From CAWJMF01 sp963843945 (GTDB lineage Bacteria; Vulcanimicrobiota; Vulcanimicrobiia; Vulcanimicrobiales; Vulcanimicrobiaceae), in contig CAWJMF010000002.1 in the NCBI GenBank assembly GCA_963843945.1, positions 2,170,001 through 2,234,000 of the forward strand: 64,000 nt of DNA. The letters are read 5' to 3'. The position numbers were made by a program, and so were the translations under genes. Shown in pieces: positions 10,234-18,876 of this stretch. How positions within the stretch are numbered: the first letter of the stretch is position 1; each line of letters opens with the position of its first letter. A model generated the notes under the pieces. It did no database searches. It was not told the origin of the DNA and saw only the letters and a list, made by a program, of their open reading frames with translations.

Positions 10234-11177
10234 GAAGCGGACAGCGGCTCACCGCCCGCGGCGACGTGCAAGTCGAGACCTTCCCGCCGCACGCGCAGAT
10301 CGAAATAGAAGATGGCGATAAAGGCCGTGGTGAAGGCGGCCGTACCGACCCGAACGATCGTCTCGTAGATCGTGCCGGCAACGTTGCTCTTGAAAAATCC
10401 GTAAAGGATCGACTCACCGGTGAGGCCGACGAGCCCGATGCCGATCAGAATCGCGACGTACGCGAGGCCGGCCAACAGCGACCGGCGCAGCCCGGTACCG
10501 AGAAAGACGCGCGAGATTCCGCGCGAGAACGCGGTGACGAAAGGCATGCGCTCGACGACGCAACCGAAGTACGAGATCTGCACCGCTAGCGCGGCGACGA
10601 CGCCGAAGCCGAGCAGCGCCAGCAGGAAGATCCCCCCGAAGATCACGCTCATCGCAACGCCGAGGACCGTCGACGCTTTCGTCACCAGAATCAATGCGAA
10701 CACGACGATCAAGCCGACGACGAACACGGCGAGATAGAGACCGATGCCGGCCGCGACGTAGAGCAGATTGATGCCGATCATCGGAAGCCACCGGTTCAGC
10801 GCGGTCTTATAAGCTTGCTCGAAGTCGATCGGACCGCCGAGGTAGAGCTTCGAGGCGGCGTCGATCAGCGCTGCCGTCGGAAGCGGCGACACGAAGAGGA
10901 GCGCGACGAACCAAAGCACGGTCCAGAGATTGAAGACCGGCGTTTGCGAGAACGCGCTGCTGATCGCGTTTGCGTCGACGTGCTTGCCGGCGGCCTGCGC
11001 CTGCAAGATGTCCGTGAGCGAGCCGAAGAGCTTCGCCTGATCGGCGGTCCCGAAGTACTGGAGAATGGCAACCGGTATCGCGTAGACCACGAAAATCAAC
11101 GAAAAGAGCGCAAAGTGGCGCACGCACAGCGTCACGGCGCGGTCGAGAATTTCGCCGAGGCCCAGCGGCCGTAACAC
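10230..11177 (-). CDS. Polytopic membrane protein, first gene of the MoxR cluster
   Basis: A 315-residue protein with about six transmembrane helices. The N-terminus LGLGEILDRAVTLCVRHFAL followed by FSLIFVVYAIPVAILQYF resembles membrane proteins of the glycerophosphoryl-diester-phosphodiesterase membrane-domain type, in which a helix LREILDxAFxLYRRNF precedes the first span. Further hydrophobic segments are at about 75-95, 130-175, 185-215 and 245-290. The start is TTG or ATG at 11177; the divergent MOSC gene begins 55 bases away, so the promoter must lie in 11178-11232. It overlaps the DUF4129 gene by four bases. The function is not assigned. Confidence 0.7.
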   Translation of the reverse strand: MLRPLGLGEILDRAVTLCVRHFALFSLIFVVYAIPVAILQYFGTADQAKLFGSLTDILQAQAAGKHVDANAISSAFSQTPVFNLWTVLWFVALLFVSPLPTAALIDAASKLYLGGPIDFEQAYKTALNRWLPMIGINLLYVAAGIGLYLAVFVVGLIVVFALILVTKASTVLGVAMSVIFGGIFLLALLGFGVVAALAVQISYFGCVVERMPFVTAFSRGISRVFLGTGLRRSLLAGLAYVAILIGIGLVGLTGESILYGFFKSNVAGTIYETIVRVGTAAFTTAFIAIFYFDLRVRREGLDLHVAAGGEPLSAS

Positions 11178-11232
11178 GTCTGCCCTCCCGGAACGGCGCA
11201 GTGATGCCGCGCTCGAGGGCGAAGTTTCGGCG

Positions 11233-11880
11233 ATGCACGATGCGCACCCGCTCGGGACGATCGCACATCTCTGGCGCTATCCGGTCAAGAGCCTCGCCCC
11301 GGAAGCGCTCGAGAACGTGCGCGTCGACGTTTGGGGCCTCGAAGGCGACCGCCGCAGCGCGCTCTTCGTCCAGTCCCCGGAGCACGCGCGCTCGGGCAAG
11401 ACGTATCGCGGCAAGGAGCACAACTTGCTGCACACGACCGCCGACCCGGAGTTCGCGCGCTCGCTCGCCGCCGAGCGCGGCGTCTCCGTCGAACCGCGCG
11501 ACGACGGACCGCACTTCGATGCCGGCAGCGTCTCGCTCGTCCTCGACCGGTGGGTGGCCGACCTCGAACGCGTTCTCGACTTGCAGCTCGACCCGCAGCG
11601 TTTCCGGCCGAACCTCTTCGTCCGCGCCGCACCGGGCTTTCTGCTGAGCGAGCCGCAGCTGGCAGGCGCGACGTTGCGCATCGGCGCGGTCACCCTGCGC
11701 GTCAGCGAGCCGATCGATCGCTGCGTAACCCCGACCTACGACGTCGCGACCGGCGAATCGAATCCGGACATCTTGCGGGCCGTCGCGCGCGCCCGCGATA
11801 ACGTGATGGGCGTGTATTGCGAGGTGCTCGAAGCGGGCACGCTGCGGCGCGGCGCCGAGGTTGCGTTCGAGCGCCCCTGA
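11233..11880 (+). CDS. MOSC domain protein
   Basis: A 215-residue protein with an N-terminal MOSC beta-barrel segment (IAHLWRYPVKSLAPEALENV, then GLEGDRRSALF) and a C-terminal MOSC domain. The motif FRPNLFVRAAPGF and the Cys-containing DRCVTPTYDVATGESNPDIL correspond to the family's molybdenum-cofactor sulfur or persulfide binding site; the Cys is at about residue 163. Related proteins include the YcbX/mARC type and the C-terminal domain of Moco sulfurases. It probably handles Moco-bound sulfur or reduces N-hydroxylated substrates, but the substrate cannot be read from sequence. It converges on the queA-like gene with four bases between stops. Confidence 0.88.
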   Translation: MHDAHPLGTIAHLWRYPVKSLAPEALENVRVDVWGLEGDRRSALFVQSPEHARSGKTYRGKEHNLLHTTADPEFARSLAAERGVSVEPRDDGPHFDAGSVSLVLDRWVADLERVLDLQLDPQRFRPNLFVRAAPGFLLSEPQLAGATLRIGAVTLRVSEPIDRCVTPTYDVATGESNPDILRAVARARDNVMGVYCEVLEAGTLRRGAEVAFERP

Positions 11881-11883
11881 ACC

Positions 11884-12897
11884 TCAGACGATCAAGTGGA
11901 CGTCGCCGAATTCGTGCCAAAGGAAACGCGCCTCGAGCGCCGCGTCGTAAGCCCGCTCGAGTTCCGCGTCGCGTAACAACGCTTCCAGGATCCGCAAATG
12001 GCTTGCGCGCGGCTCGTGCAGTCCCGTCAGCAACCCGTCGACCGCGCCGAGTCCACGCTCGCGCGTGACCACGAGGTCGGTCACGCCCTGCGCCGCCACA
12101 ACCTCACCCTCGCGAACCGCGCTTTCGAGCGCGCGCACGACGGTCGTGCCGACCGCGATGACGCGGCGGCGCTCGCGGCGCGCAGCGTTGACGGCGCGCG
12201 CCGTCGCCGGCGGGATCGCGTACGGCTCCGCGTACGGGGCTTCATGCGCTTCCTGACTCGACACGCCGGCGTGCAGCGTGAGCGCCGCGAGGCCGACCCC
12301 GTGGCTGCGCAGTTGCTCGAGCGTTCGCACGGAAAAGGGCCGGCCGGCTGAGGGCATCTCGGCCGATCCCGGAACGCGCGCGAAGATCGTTTGATACTGC
12401 GCGAGGGGAAAGTCGCGAGCGATGTAGGCGTAGCGAACCGGACGGCCATGTGCGTGCAAGTACTCGACCACCGTTTCAGGCGTTTCGATCCGCGCGAACC
12501 AGAGACGCGACGAATTCGCATCGACCGGTGCGATGAGCGTCGCGAGCGCACCGCCCGGCAGATCCAGGCGCTCGGCCTGTGCGACCGTGCCGCGCGGCTC
12601 GACGATCCACAACGTGCCCGCGACGTGCGTTGAGAAGTGCAGCGCGAATCGATCGCCGTTCGCGTTGCGGGCCTCGAGTGCCGCGGGAAGCGTCGCCGAA
12701 TCGTTGACGACCAGCAGATCGCCTTCGCGCAGGAAGTTCGCCAGATCGCGAAAGCTCGCGACTTCGTTCGTCGCGGCCTCACGCGAGGTGACGAGCAGCC
12801 GTACCTCGTCGCGCGCGATCCCACGCGCTTCAGCCGGCTCGCGCGCTTCCAGTTCGGCCGGCAATGCGAAGTCGAGGCTCGCCAAGGCAGAACTCAT
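11884..12897 (-). CDS. QueA-like S-adenosylmethionine:tRNA ribosyltransferase-isomerase
   Basis: A 337-residue member of the QueA family, which transfers the ribosyl moiety of SAM to preQ1-tRNA to make epoxyqueuosine. Visible family motifs are GDLLVVNDSATLPA, the LTLHAGVSSQEAH segment equivalent to the LTLHVGAGTF region, and RVIAVGTTVVRALES near residue 240. It departs from classical QueA at the N-terminus (the usual LIAQ-P-RD-SRLL is only partly kept as REPAEARGIARDEVRLLV) and at the HVGAGTF site. No tgt, queC, queD or queF is nearby. It may be one of the divergent actinobacterial-type QueA paralogues rather than the queuosine enzyme. The start ATG 12897 overlaps the SDR stop as ATGA. Confidence 0.8.
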   Translation of the reverse strand: MSSALASLDFALPAELEAREPAEARGIARDEVRLLVTSREAATNEVASFRDLANFLREGDLLVVNDSATLPAALEARNANGDRFALHFSTHVAGTLWIVEPRGTVAQAERLDLPGGALATLIAPVDANSSRLWFARIETPETVVEYLHAHGRPVRYAYIARDFPLAQYQTIFARVPGSAEMPSAGRPFSVRTLEQLRSHGVGLAALTLHAGVSSQEAHEAPYAEPYAIPPATARAVNAARRERRRVIAVGTTVVRALESAVREGEVVAAQGVTDLVVTRERGLGAVDGLLTGLHEPRASHLRILEALLRDAELERAYDAALEARFLWHEFGDVHLIV

Positions 12898-13625
12898 GCG
12901 CCCGACGCAACGGCGGTTTCGGCCTGCAACTCGACGCGGAGGAAGGCCGGCCGGCGAGCTTCGAGGGCCGCCACGAGAGCCGGAGCCACGGCGCCGGCAG
13001 CCGGCAAACCCGACAGATCCTCGCCCGGCTCCGCCTCGCGGTGCAGCTCCGTGTTCATGTTTCCCGGGTCGGCCAACAACACCCCGATCCCGGCGGGTTC
13101 GAGTTCGACGGCGAGCGTGCGCGAAAGATGTTCGAGCGCGGCCTTGGTCGCGCCGTAACCACCCCAACCCGGATACGCGTTGAGTGCTGCATCGGAAGAG
13201 AGGTTGACGATCGTCGAGCCAGGCGCCATCAAGGGCAGCGCGTGTTGCACGAGGTGCAGCGGCGCCCAGAGGTTGGTCGTCACCAAACGCTCGAACACGA
13301 CGGGCGAGAGCTGCAACAGCGACGGCATGGGCGAACGGCCGATCGTCGACGCGTTGTTGACGAGCACGTCAATCCGTCCGAAACGCTCTTTCGTCAGCGC
13401 GACGAGCGCGTGTACGTGCTCGGCGTCGGCGACGTCGCCGGGTAACGCTGCGACCCACGTCGTCCGGCTCAACTCGTCGTAGGCCGCGTCCAGCGCTTGC
13501 CTCCCGCGCGCGGTGATGACGAGGGATAGCCCGCGATTCGCCAAGAGCCGGGCGAGGCTGAGCCCGAGTCCTTTGGACGCGCCGGTGATAAGGGCGACGC
13601 GGTTTTCCGCTTGTTGTTCGTTCAT
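12894..13625 (-). CDS. Short-chain dehydrogenase/reductase
   Basis: A 243-residue classical SDR. The nucleotide-binding motif TGASKGLGLSLARLL is at about 14-28, the structural NNAS motif at about 92-95, a catalytic Ser in IVNLSSDAALN, and the YxxxK motif in YGATKAALEHLSRTLAVE. The PGNMNTE loop after the active site fits the family PGxxxT. The substrate is unknown. ATG 13625 starts directly at the conserved N-terminus; the open frame upstream is spurious. It is translationally coupled to the queA-like gene downstream. Confidence 0.9.
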   Translation of the reverse strand: MNEQQAENRVALITGASKGLGLSLARLLANRGLSLVITARGRQALDAAYDELSRTTWVAALPGDVADAEHVHALVALTKERFGRIDVLVNNASTIGRSPMPSLLQLSPVVFERLVTTNLWAPLHLVQHALPLMAPGSTIVNLSSDAALNAYPGWGGYGATKAALEHLSRTLAVELEPAGIGVLLADPGNMNTELHREAEPGEDLSGLPAAGAVAPALVAALEARRPAFLRVELQAETAVASGA

Positions 13626-13677
13626 CGCTCGAGCGTAACCGAAGCGGTTCGGCGACACACCGTCAGCAAAGACCGTA

Positions 13678-13706
13678 GAGCCCCTGGCTAAAAAGCCAGG
13701 GCGCTC
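13678..13706 (-). terminator. Hairpin downstream of the 148-residue membrane protein gene
   Basis: An inverted repeat CCCTGGCT-AAAA-AGCCAGGG, flanked by pairing GAGC/GCTC, sits 12 bases after the stop of the gene at 13718 and before the SDR start. It is a strong stem with a small loop, but there is no run of T after it, so it is either a weak intrinsic terminator or an mRNA-stabilising hairpin. Confidence 0.55.
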
Positions 13707-13717
13707 AGCGGTCGCTG

Positions 13718-14164
13718 CTAGGTTGCGGTCGAACGAGCGGCGAGCCGGCGCCGTTGCGCGAGGGAGAGATAGCCGCCAAACAAGCCGAGCAACGGCGCCC
13801 CGAGTTCGCTCGCCACAATTTGCAACGCGTGGCTCGTGCCTTGTTGCAGGAAGAAGCCGGCGAAGCCCAGCGCGACGCACAGCCAAGCCGAAACGGCGCC
13901 GTTGAGCAGCTCGTCATGCTTCGCGATGCGTGCGGCCACATAACCGCCCAGAACGGAGCAGGCGCATCCGATGAAGATCAGGAGCGCGCCGAGCGGGCCC
14001 TGTCGCATCGCGACCGCGACGGCCGCACCGATTTGAGTCTGCGGCACGTGCGCCAGACCCAGGCTGACCGTCATAAACAGGATCACCGGGAAACTCAGGA
14101 CGTTCGTCGCGACGACGTCGGTGATGCCGCCCAGGATAACGCCCTTCAACGAAAGCCTGCCCAC
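13718..14164 (-). CDS. Small four-helix membrane protein, function unknown
   Basis: A 148-residue protein with four predicted transmembrane segments (around SFPVILFMTVSLGLAHV, LGALLIFIGCACSVLGGYVA, GAVSAWLCVALGFAGFFLQQ and ELGAPLLGLFGGYLSLA). Short loops and a basic C-terminus (QRRRLAARS) suggest both ends are cytoplasmic. I do not recognise a family. It lies between the secreted carbonic anhydrase and the SDR/queA pair on the same strand, separated from the latter by a hairpin. The ATG start at 14164 gives the first helix intact. Confidence 0.7.
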   Translation of the reverse strand: MGRLSLKGVILGGITDVVATNVLSFPVILFMTVSLGLAHVPQTQIGAAVAVAMRQGPLGALLIFIGCACSVLGGYVAARIAKHDELLNGAVSAWLCVALGFAGFFLQQGTSHALQIVASELGAPLLGLFGGYLSLAQRRRLAARSTAT

Positions 14165-14223
14165 GCGCCCTCCTCGTCCGTCACACCGCGGCTATTCTCG
14201 ACTGTGTGCTATTCGCCGCCCCG

Positions 14224-14928
14224 TCAGAGTACGAGCGTTACCCTGCCGGTGTGGAAGTCGTAGTCGGCTGCCACGACGCGTACGGCGCCGCTCGCGATCG
14301 CCGGTCCGAGCACCGGCGATGACGAGATTTTTGCCGCCTGCGCTTTCGCGTTCGCTTCCACGGCGTCGTGAAGCGTGCCCTTGTGAGCCACGACGCCGGC
14401 GATGCCCGGCGCGATCGCTTTCTCGATCACGTCGAGATTCGGCGGCAGCGGCTTGCGCTCTTCGACGGCGGAATAGGTCGCCTTCACCGCCCCGCACTCT
14501 TCGTGACCGACCACCAGGATCAACTTGACCCCCAGCGCGCCGTATCCGTATTCGAGCGTCCCCAGCACGGCCGGCTGCACGAAGTTGCCGGCGTTGCGGT
14601 AGATGAACAAGTCGCCGACGTTCTGGTCGAACAGCAACTCGGGCGGAACGCGCGAGTCCGAACAGGTGAGGATCGATGCGAATGGGGCTTGATGTCCGGT
14701 GAAGGCCAACCGCCGTTCCGTGACCGAGTCCTGCTGCGTCAGCGAGCCGCTTACGAAGCGCAGGTTGCCGGCGACGAGGCGGCGCAGCGCCTCGGCGGGC
14801 GAAACGCTTGCCGCCGGCGGCTCGGCCGCGCTTGCGGGAACCCGAACGCCGGCGAAGGCGACGGCGCTTGCGGCGCCCGCCGCGCGCAGAAACTCGAGCC
14901 GCGATCTGGTCGAATCGATTGCCTGCAT
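14224..14928 (-). CDS. Beta-class carbonic anhydrase, exported
   Basis: Interconverts CO2 and bicarbonate. The 234-residue protein has a twin-arginine-like leader (SRSRLEFLRAAGAASAVAFA, residues 6-25, ending at VPASAAEP), which suggests export, an unusual location for a beta-class enzyme though known in some lineages. The catalytic domain shows the zinc ligands in CSDSRVPPE (Cys89, Asp91) and GHEECGAVKA (His142, Cys145), plus NLRFVSG and YRNAGNFV. Length and motif spacing are normal for the class. It stands alone; the TelA gene follows 33 bases upstream on the same strand. Confidence 0.93.
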   Translation of the reverse strand: MQAIDSTRSRLEFLRAAGAASAVAFAGVRVPASAAEPPAASVSPAEALRRLVAGNLRFVSGSLTQQDSVTERRLAFTGHQAPFASILTCSDSRVPPELLFDQNVGDLFIYRNAGNFVQPAVLGTLEYGYGALGVKLILVVGHEECGAVKATYSAVEERKPLPPNLDVIEKAIAPGIAGVVAHKGTLHDAVEANAKAQAAKISSSPVLGPAIASGAVRVVAADYDFHTGRVTLVL

Positions 14929-14961
14929 CGCGCTTCTTTCTTGTTCGGAGCCGCCGGCCCC

Positions 14962-16122
14962 CTAGGGGTCCGAAATCCCGCGATGCTCCCGGACGTACTC
15001 CGTCATCTTGCCGACTTCGCTCCCGAGCGTCTCGACGGTTTGTTCCATCGACGCGAGCGCCTTGCGCCGGTAGGTGGCCATCCCGTCGATGGCGGCGCGC
15101 ACGTTGCCGAAGGCTTCTTGCAGCCGGGCGATGTCGACCGTCGGCTGCACCGCACCCTCTTGGACGCGCGCCGCGTTCTCCGCGAGCATGCGCGAGGTCG
15201 CGGCGATCAGGTTCGAGGTCGTTTCCCGGACGGCGCCGATCTGGTCGAGGACCAGCTTCTGATTCGCGAGCGCCTGCGCCGTCACCACCGCCGTGCGGAG
15301 CGCCGCGACCGTCGTCGTCGTCGCGCGCTCGATGCCCTTGACCAGTTCGCCGTTGTTCTTCTTGATCAGGTCGAGCGCGAGGTAGCCCTGCACGTTCACG
15401 GCGAGCTGCGTGGCGAGATCTTGCTCCTTTTGGCGGATCGTAAAAAGCACGTCGCCGGCAAGTTTCTCCGCGCGCGCGGGATCGACGGCCTCGAGCGATC
15501 GTACCTGCGCTGCGATCGCATCGGCCAGCTCGCGCGAATGGAACGCGTGCTTCTGCAGCTCGTGCATCAGCGTCCACATCGCGGCCTTTTCTTGCTCGAG
15601 CGAAGCGTTGTCGCGCAGTAGCTCGTCCTTCGCGCGGCGCAGCGCTTCGATGATGCCGTTGAGGTGCGCTTGCGACGATTCGTACCCGCGGAAATAGTTG
15701 CGCAGCTTGTTACCGAAAGGCAACGCGCCGAGCATCCGCTTGGGCGCGAAGAGATCGCCTTGACGCGATGGATCGAGCTTTTCGACGGTCGCGCGCAGCT
15801 CGACCAGCGTCTTCGAGATGGCAGAACCTTCGCCCAGCGCACCCATGGCGCGCGCGGGCCGGTCCATCAGACGACTCGCAACCGAAGCGGAACGCGCGAT
15901 CTCCTCGTTCCCCAGCGCCTCGACGCGCTTGAGGCGCGCCGCGAACTCGGGAGAGCCGGGCGCGAGCGCGACGATCTCGGACGCTTCGCGGGCCGCCTCG
16001 GCAGCCAGCGAACCACGTTCGCCGTCCTCGAGCGGGACGGTGTCGAGCGCAGCCTCGGGCGTCACCGCGGCAACAGGTTCCGGGGGAACCAGCATCGCCG
16101 GCTGGACAGGCGCTTCGTTCAT
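14962..16122 (-). CDS. TelA / KlaA family toxic anion resistance protein
   Basis: A 386-residue cytoplasmic helical protein of the TelA family, linked in plasmids to tellurite resistance and more widely to envelope stress. Family features visible are FGNKLRNYFRGYESSQAHLN, a long coiled-coil centre, and the conserved IKKNNGELVKGIERATTTTV and ATSRMLAENAARVQEG segments. The start ATG 16122 precedes an Ala/Pro-rich N-terminus. The XpaC-like gene directly upstream (50 bases) is the usual companion of telA, so the two probably form one transcription unit. Confidence 0.9.
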   Translation of the reverse strand: MNEAPVQPAMLVPPEPVAAVTPEAALDTVPLEDGERGSLAAEAAREASEIVALAPGSPEFAARLKRVEALGNEEIARSASVASRLMDRPARAMGALGEGSAISKTLVELRATVEKLDPSRQGDLFAPKRMLGALPFGNKLRNYFRGYESSQAHLNGIIEALRRAKDELLRDNASLEQEKAAMWTLMHELQKHAFHSRELADAIAAQVRSLEAVDPARAEKLAGDVLFTIRQKEQDLATQLAVNVQGYLALDLIKKNNGELVKGIERATTTTVAALRTAVVTAQALANQKLVLDQIGAVRETTSNLIAATSRMLAENAARVQEGAVQPTVDIARLQEAFGNVRAAIDGMATYRRKALASMEQTVETLGSEVGKMTEYVREHRGISDP

Positions 16123-16171
16123 CCTTTTCCTCTCCGCGACGGGCGCCCGCCCCTTCGCTCGTCCGCCACTT

Positions 16172-16936
16172 TCACTCGACCTCTGCGAACAGACGGACGA
16201 GTATATCGCGGGCCGGACGCTCGTGTTGCACGTAGGCGCTGAGATCTTCGAGCAGCGCGGCCGTCCAATCGGAAACGTCGACGACCTGCGCCTTGAGCCG
16301 AAAGCCGCGCACGAAGCGTTCGACGACGGTGACGACCCCGAAGCGATCGCGCCGCAGGACGTAGCGCAGCGCATCCTCGGCCCGCGGCAGGTCGATCGCC
16401 AGCGCTTCGACGCGGCCGGTGCCGAAGAGTCCGGCGCGCGTGACCGAAACGGCCGCCGGGAAGGCCGCCGTGAGGCGCGTCGCCGCGACCTCGAGCAGCG
16501 CCGCGGGATCGGGACCGGCCTCGACGGCCATGCGCCGGAAGACTTCGCGGACCAGCGTCGCCGCGGGGGGCCCCGCGGCTGCATCGGGCGCGGCCGGCTC
16601 CGGCAGCGACTCGATCGGTCCGAAGCGCTCGGTCAAAAACGACCCGTTCGCCGCGAGCGCGCGTTCGGTGCGCTCGGCGAGAAGCGCGAGACGCTGCGTG
16701 GTCGCTCGCTCGAGCAGGGTGAGTTGGGCGACGAGCATCGCTTGCGCCGTTGCGTCGCGGCGCGCCGGCGGAACGTCCAAATACGCTTTGACGGTCTCGG
16801 GTAAATAGCGCCGCTCCGTCTCGCGAATCGCATAGGCCGCTTCGTCCGCCCCGTCACCGAGCAGAGGTTCGGCCTGCGCCAGCAGCGCCTCGATTCGCCT
16901 CAGCGAGCCTTCCGCTTCAGAGGGCAGCCTGTCCAC
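16172..16936 (-). CDS. XpaC-like (5-bromo-4-chloroindolyl phosphate hydrolysis) family protein, TelA partner
   Basis: A 254-residue helical protein that I assign mainly by context and pattern: it precedes telA, has the SEAEGSLRRIEALLAQAE start, and contains RRYLPETVKAYLDVPPARRD, which resembles the conserved YLP-TL-xYL-VP segment of XpaC/TelA-associated proteins. GTG 16936 is preferred because AAGGAG lies nine bases upstream; the longer frame would run into the isochorismatase start on the other strand. The second half is an alpha/beta region of unknown role. The phosphate-hydrolysis name of the family is historical and not a proven activity. Confidence 0.65.
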   Translation of the reverse strand: MDRLPSEAEGSLRRIEALLAQAEPLLGDGADEAAYAIRETERRYLPETVKAYLDVPPARRDATAQAMLVAQLTLLERATTQRLALLAERTERALAANGSFLTERFGPIESLPEPAAPDAAAGPPAATLVREVFRRMAVEAGPDPAALLEVAATRLTAAFPAAVSVTRAGLFGTGRVEALAIDLPRAEDALRYVLRRDRFGVVTVVERFVRGFRLKAQVVDVSDWTAALLEDLSAYVQHERPARDILVRLFAEVE

Positions 16937-17069
16937 GTTCGCGCTCCTTGACCTCCGCTGCGTACGATACCCTCCTGCGCGCGCCGTCGATCCGCTACGG
17001 GCTTCAGGCCGCGCGCCACCCGAGTCCGTCTGCCGAAAGAACTCGGGCAACGGTGGCGAAGGCGGCCGC

Positions 17070-17585
17070 ATGTCAGACGTCCTCGTCGTCATCGACGTTC
17101 AGCAAGCGCTCGTGGACGAACTCGAGCCCGCGCGGCGCGAGGAACTTCTCGGAACGCTCGCGCCTTTACTCGAGCAAGCTCGCTCCAGCGGTCTTCCGGT
17201 CGTCTACATCCGGCACGACGGCCGCCCCCAGGAACTCATCCCCGGAACGCCCGGCTGGGAAATCGCAAGCGCGATCGCGCCGCGCCAAGGCGAGCCGATC
17301 GTGGACAAACGCCACGGCGACGCCTTCAAGGAAACGAACCTGGCCGACGTCCTCGCGGAGTACCGGGCGGACCACCTCATCGCGACCGGAATGCAGACCG
17401 ACTTTTGCGTCACGAAGACCATCACCGAAGCCGGACGGCGCGGCTATCGCGTGACGCTCGTCGAGGACGCGCACGCGACCTATTCCTCCGGCGGCAAGAG
17501 CGAGCAGCAGATCCGCGAGGCGATGCACGACGACACGCGCTCGTGGGGCGGACGCATCGTTCCCGCCGCCGATCTGTTTACCTAG
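17070..17585 (+). CDS. Isochorismatase-family cysteine hydrolase
   Basis: A 171-residue enzyme of the nicotinamidase/isochorismatase fold. The catalytic triad is complete: Asp9 in VVIDVQQALVDE, Lys80 in IVDKRHGDAF, and Cys113 in TGMQTDFCVTKT. The cis-peptide-containing GMQTDFCV loop is typical. Substrates in the family include nicotinamide, isochorismate and various amides; the sequence does not decide between them. It is divergent from the XpaC-like gene, and the next gene starts two bases after its stop, so the two are probably co-expressed. Confidence 0.9.
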   Translation: MSDVLVVIDVQQALVDELEPARREELLGTLAPLLEQARSSGLPVVYIRHDGRPQELIPGTPGWEIASAIAPRQGEPIVDKRHGDAFKETNLADVLAEYRADHLIATGMQTDFCVTKTITEAGRRGYRVTLVEDAHATYSSGGKSEQQIREAMHDDTRSWGGRIVPAADLFT

Positions 17586-17587
17586 CG

Positions 17588-18061
17588 ATGGCGCAGACGA
17601 AACGGCCCGAGCTTTCCGACGGAGACAAGCGTGCGCTGGGCGTCGATCTGTTCAACCTGACCTGGACCTACATGGAGATGCCCGAACGCAGCGCCGCCGA
17701 GAACGACCGCATGCTCGAAGCCGCGTACGCATCGGCGCACTTCTGGAGTCAAGTTGGCAGCGTCGAGCATCTCGCGCGCAGTCAATGGCAACTTTCGCGC
17801 GTCCACACGGTCTTGGGACGAGCCGCGCCCGCCATCTATCACGCCCAGCGCTGCCTCGATCATTGCATCGCCGGCGATCTCTGGGGTTGGGACCGGCCGT
17901 TCGCGTACGAGGCTCTGGCGCGCGCCTACGCGATTGCGGGCGACTCGCAACACATGACCGAGCACCTTGCGACCGCACGCGAGCTCGGCGAGCGCATCGC
18001 GGAGAAAGACGATCGCGACCTGCTTCTCGCGGACCTGGAGACGATCGCGCTAAAGATCTAG
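17588..18061 (+). CDS. TPR-like helical protein, function unknown
   Basis: A 157-residue all-helical protein. Repeated pairs of helices such as SVEHLARSQWQLSRVHTVLG, PAIYHAQRCLDHCIAG and PFAYEALARAYAIAGDSQHM look like degenerate tetratricopeptide repeats, so a protein-binding role is likely. No catalytic motif is seen. ATG 17588 follows the isochorismatase stop by two bases. The 3' end overlaps the convergent ATPase gene by 12 bases. Confidence 0.75.
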   Translation: MAQTKRPELSDGDKRALGVDLFNLTWTYMEMPERSAAENDRMLEAAYASAHFWSQVGSVEHLARSQWQLSRVHTVLGRAAPAIYHAQRCLDHCIAGDLWGWDRPFAYEALARAYAIAGDSQHMTEHLATARELGERIAEKDDRDLLLADLETIALKI

Positions 18062-18796
18062 CGAAGCCGGCTCGTCGCGCAACAGATGGCGCAAATAGCG
18101 CTCGGGCGCGCAGAGGAAATCGCGCGTGACGCGCACGTGCTCCAGTTCGGCGTACGGAGTGGGCCGAATCGCAGCGCCGTCGAAAACGAGGATCTGCGCA
18201 CCCGGAAACGCGGCCAGGATCGGTGAGTGCGTGGCGATCACGAACTGCGAGCCGTCGCGCACCGCGTCGTGCACCATGGCGAGCAGCGCTAAAACGCGCG
18301 TGGGAGAGAGCGGCGTCTCGGGTTCGTCCAAAAGGTAAAGCCCCTGCGGTACGAGGCGTTGCCGCAGGATCGCGAGGAACGTCTCGCCGTGCGACTGCGC
18401 GTGCGGGTCTTCGCCGTAGCGCGCGGCCAGCGCGTTTCGCTGCCCGCGCACGTACGAGGCAGCTCGCCGGCGCGCCGCGAGTCCGGCGCGTTCGTCGCCG
18501 AGAATCGCGGCGACCTCGTCGTCCACGGCGTGCATCTCCCGCTCGACGCGCCGCGTAAAGCCGAACGCGTCTTCGGCGCGGAAGAACATGCGCGAACGCG
18601 GACGTTCGGTTTGAACGAGCGTCAACGTGCCGGCGAGGCGCCGGGCGCCGGCCAGCGTCGCATCGTCCGAAAGATCGAGCGCGCCGGCCGCGGTCGCGCC
18701 CAGTGCGATAGCCAGCGCCTCGATCAGCGTCGATTTCCCGGAGCCGTTCTCGCCCATGAAGAACGTCACCGGCGCCGCGAAGCGCAGGCTTTCCAA
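18050..18796 (-). CDS. AAA family ATPase (SMC/ABC-like, single-chain)
   Basis: A soluble ABC-type ATPase of at least 248 residues. Walker A GENGSGKST is near the start, a degenerate signature region (SHGETFLAILRQ) lies mid-chain, and Walker B/D-loop LYLLDEPETPLSP and a switch ATHSPILAAFPG follow. These are the marks of small AAA_21/AAA_23 ATPases related to RecF/SMC heads. TTG 18796 is the first permitted start, but family-like sequence (FLNAARRNAVPPDGAFPWS) continues in frame back to about 18880 with no ATG, GTG or TTG. The true N-terminus is therefore probably longer than annotated. Confidence 0.82.
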   Translation of the reverse strand: MESLRFAAPVTFFMGENGSGKSTLIEALAIALGATAAGALDLSDDATLAGARRLAGTLTLVQTERPRSRMFFRAEDAFGFTRRVEREMHAVDDEVAAILGDERAGLAARRRAASYVRGQRNALAARYGEDPHAQSHGETFLAILRQRLVPQGLYLLDEPETPLSPTRVLALLAMVHDAVRDGSQFVIATHSPILAAFPGAQILVFDGAAIRPTPYAELEHVRVTRDFLCAPERYLRHLLRDEPASLDL

Positions 18797-18876
18797 AAAA
18801 GCGAGTGCGGGGACCGACCAGGGAAACGCTCCGTCCGGCGGAACGGCGTTGCGCCGCGCAGCGTTGAGGAAGATCG

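Noticed and set aside
13678..13706. Possible further copy of the palindromic element
   Set aside because: It is only a short hairpin and shares no core sequence with the two copies.
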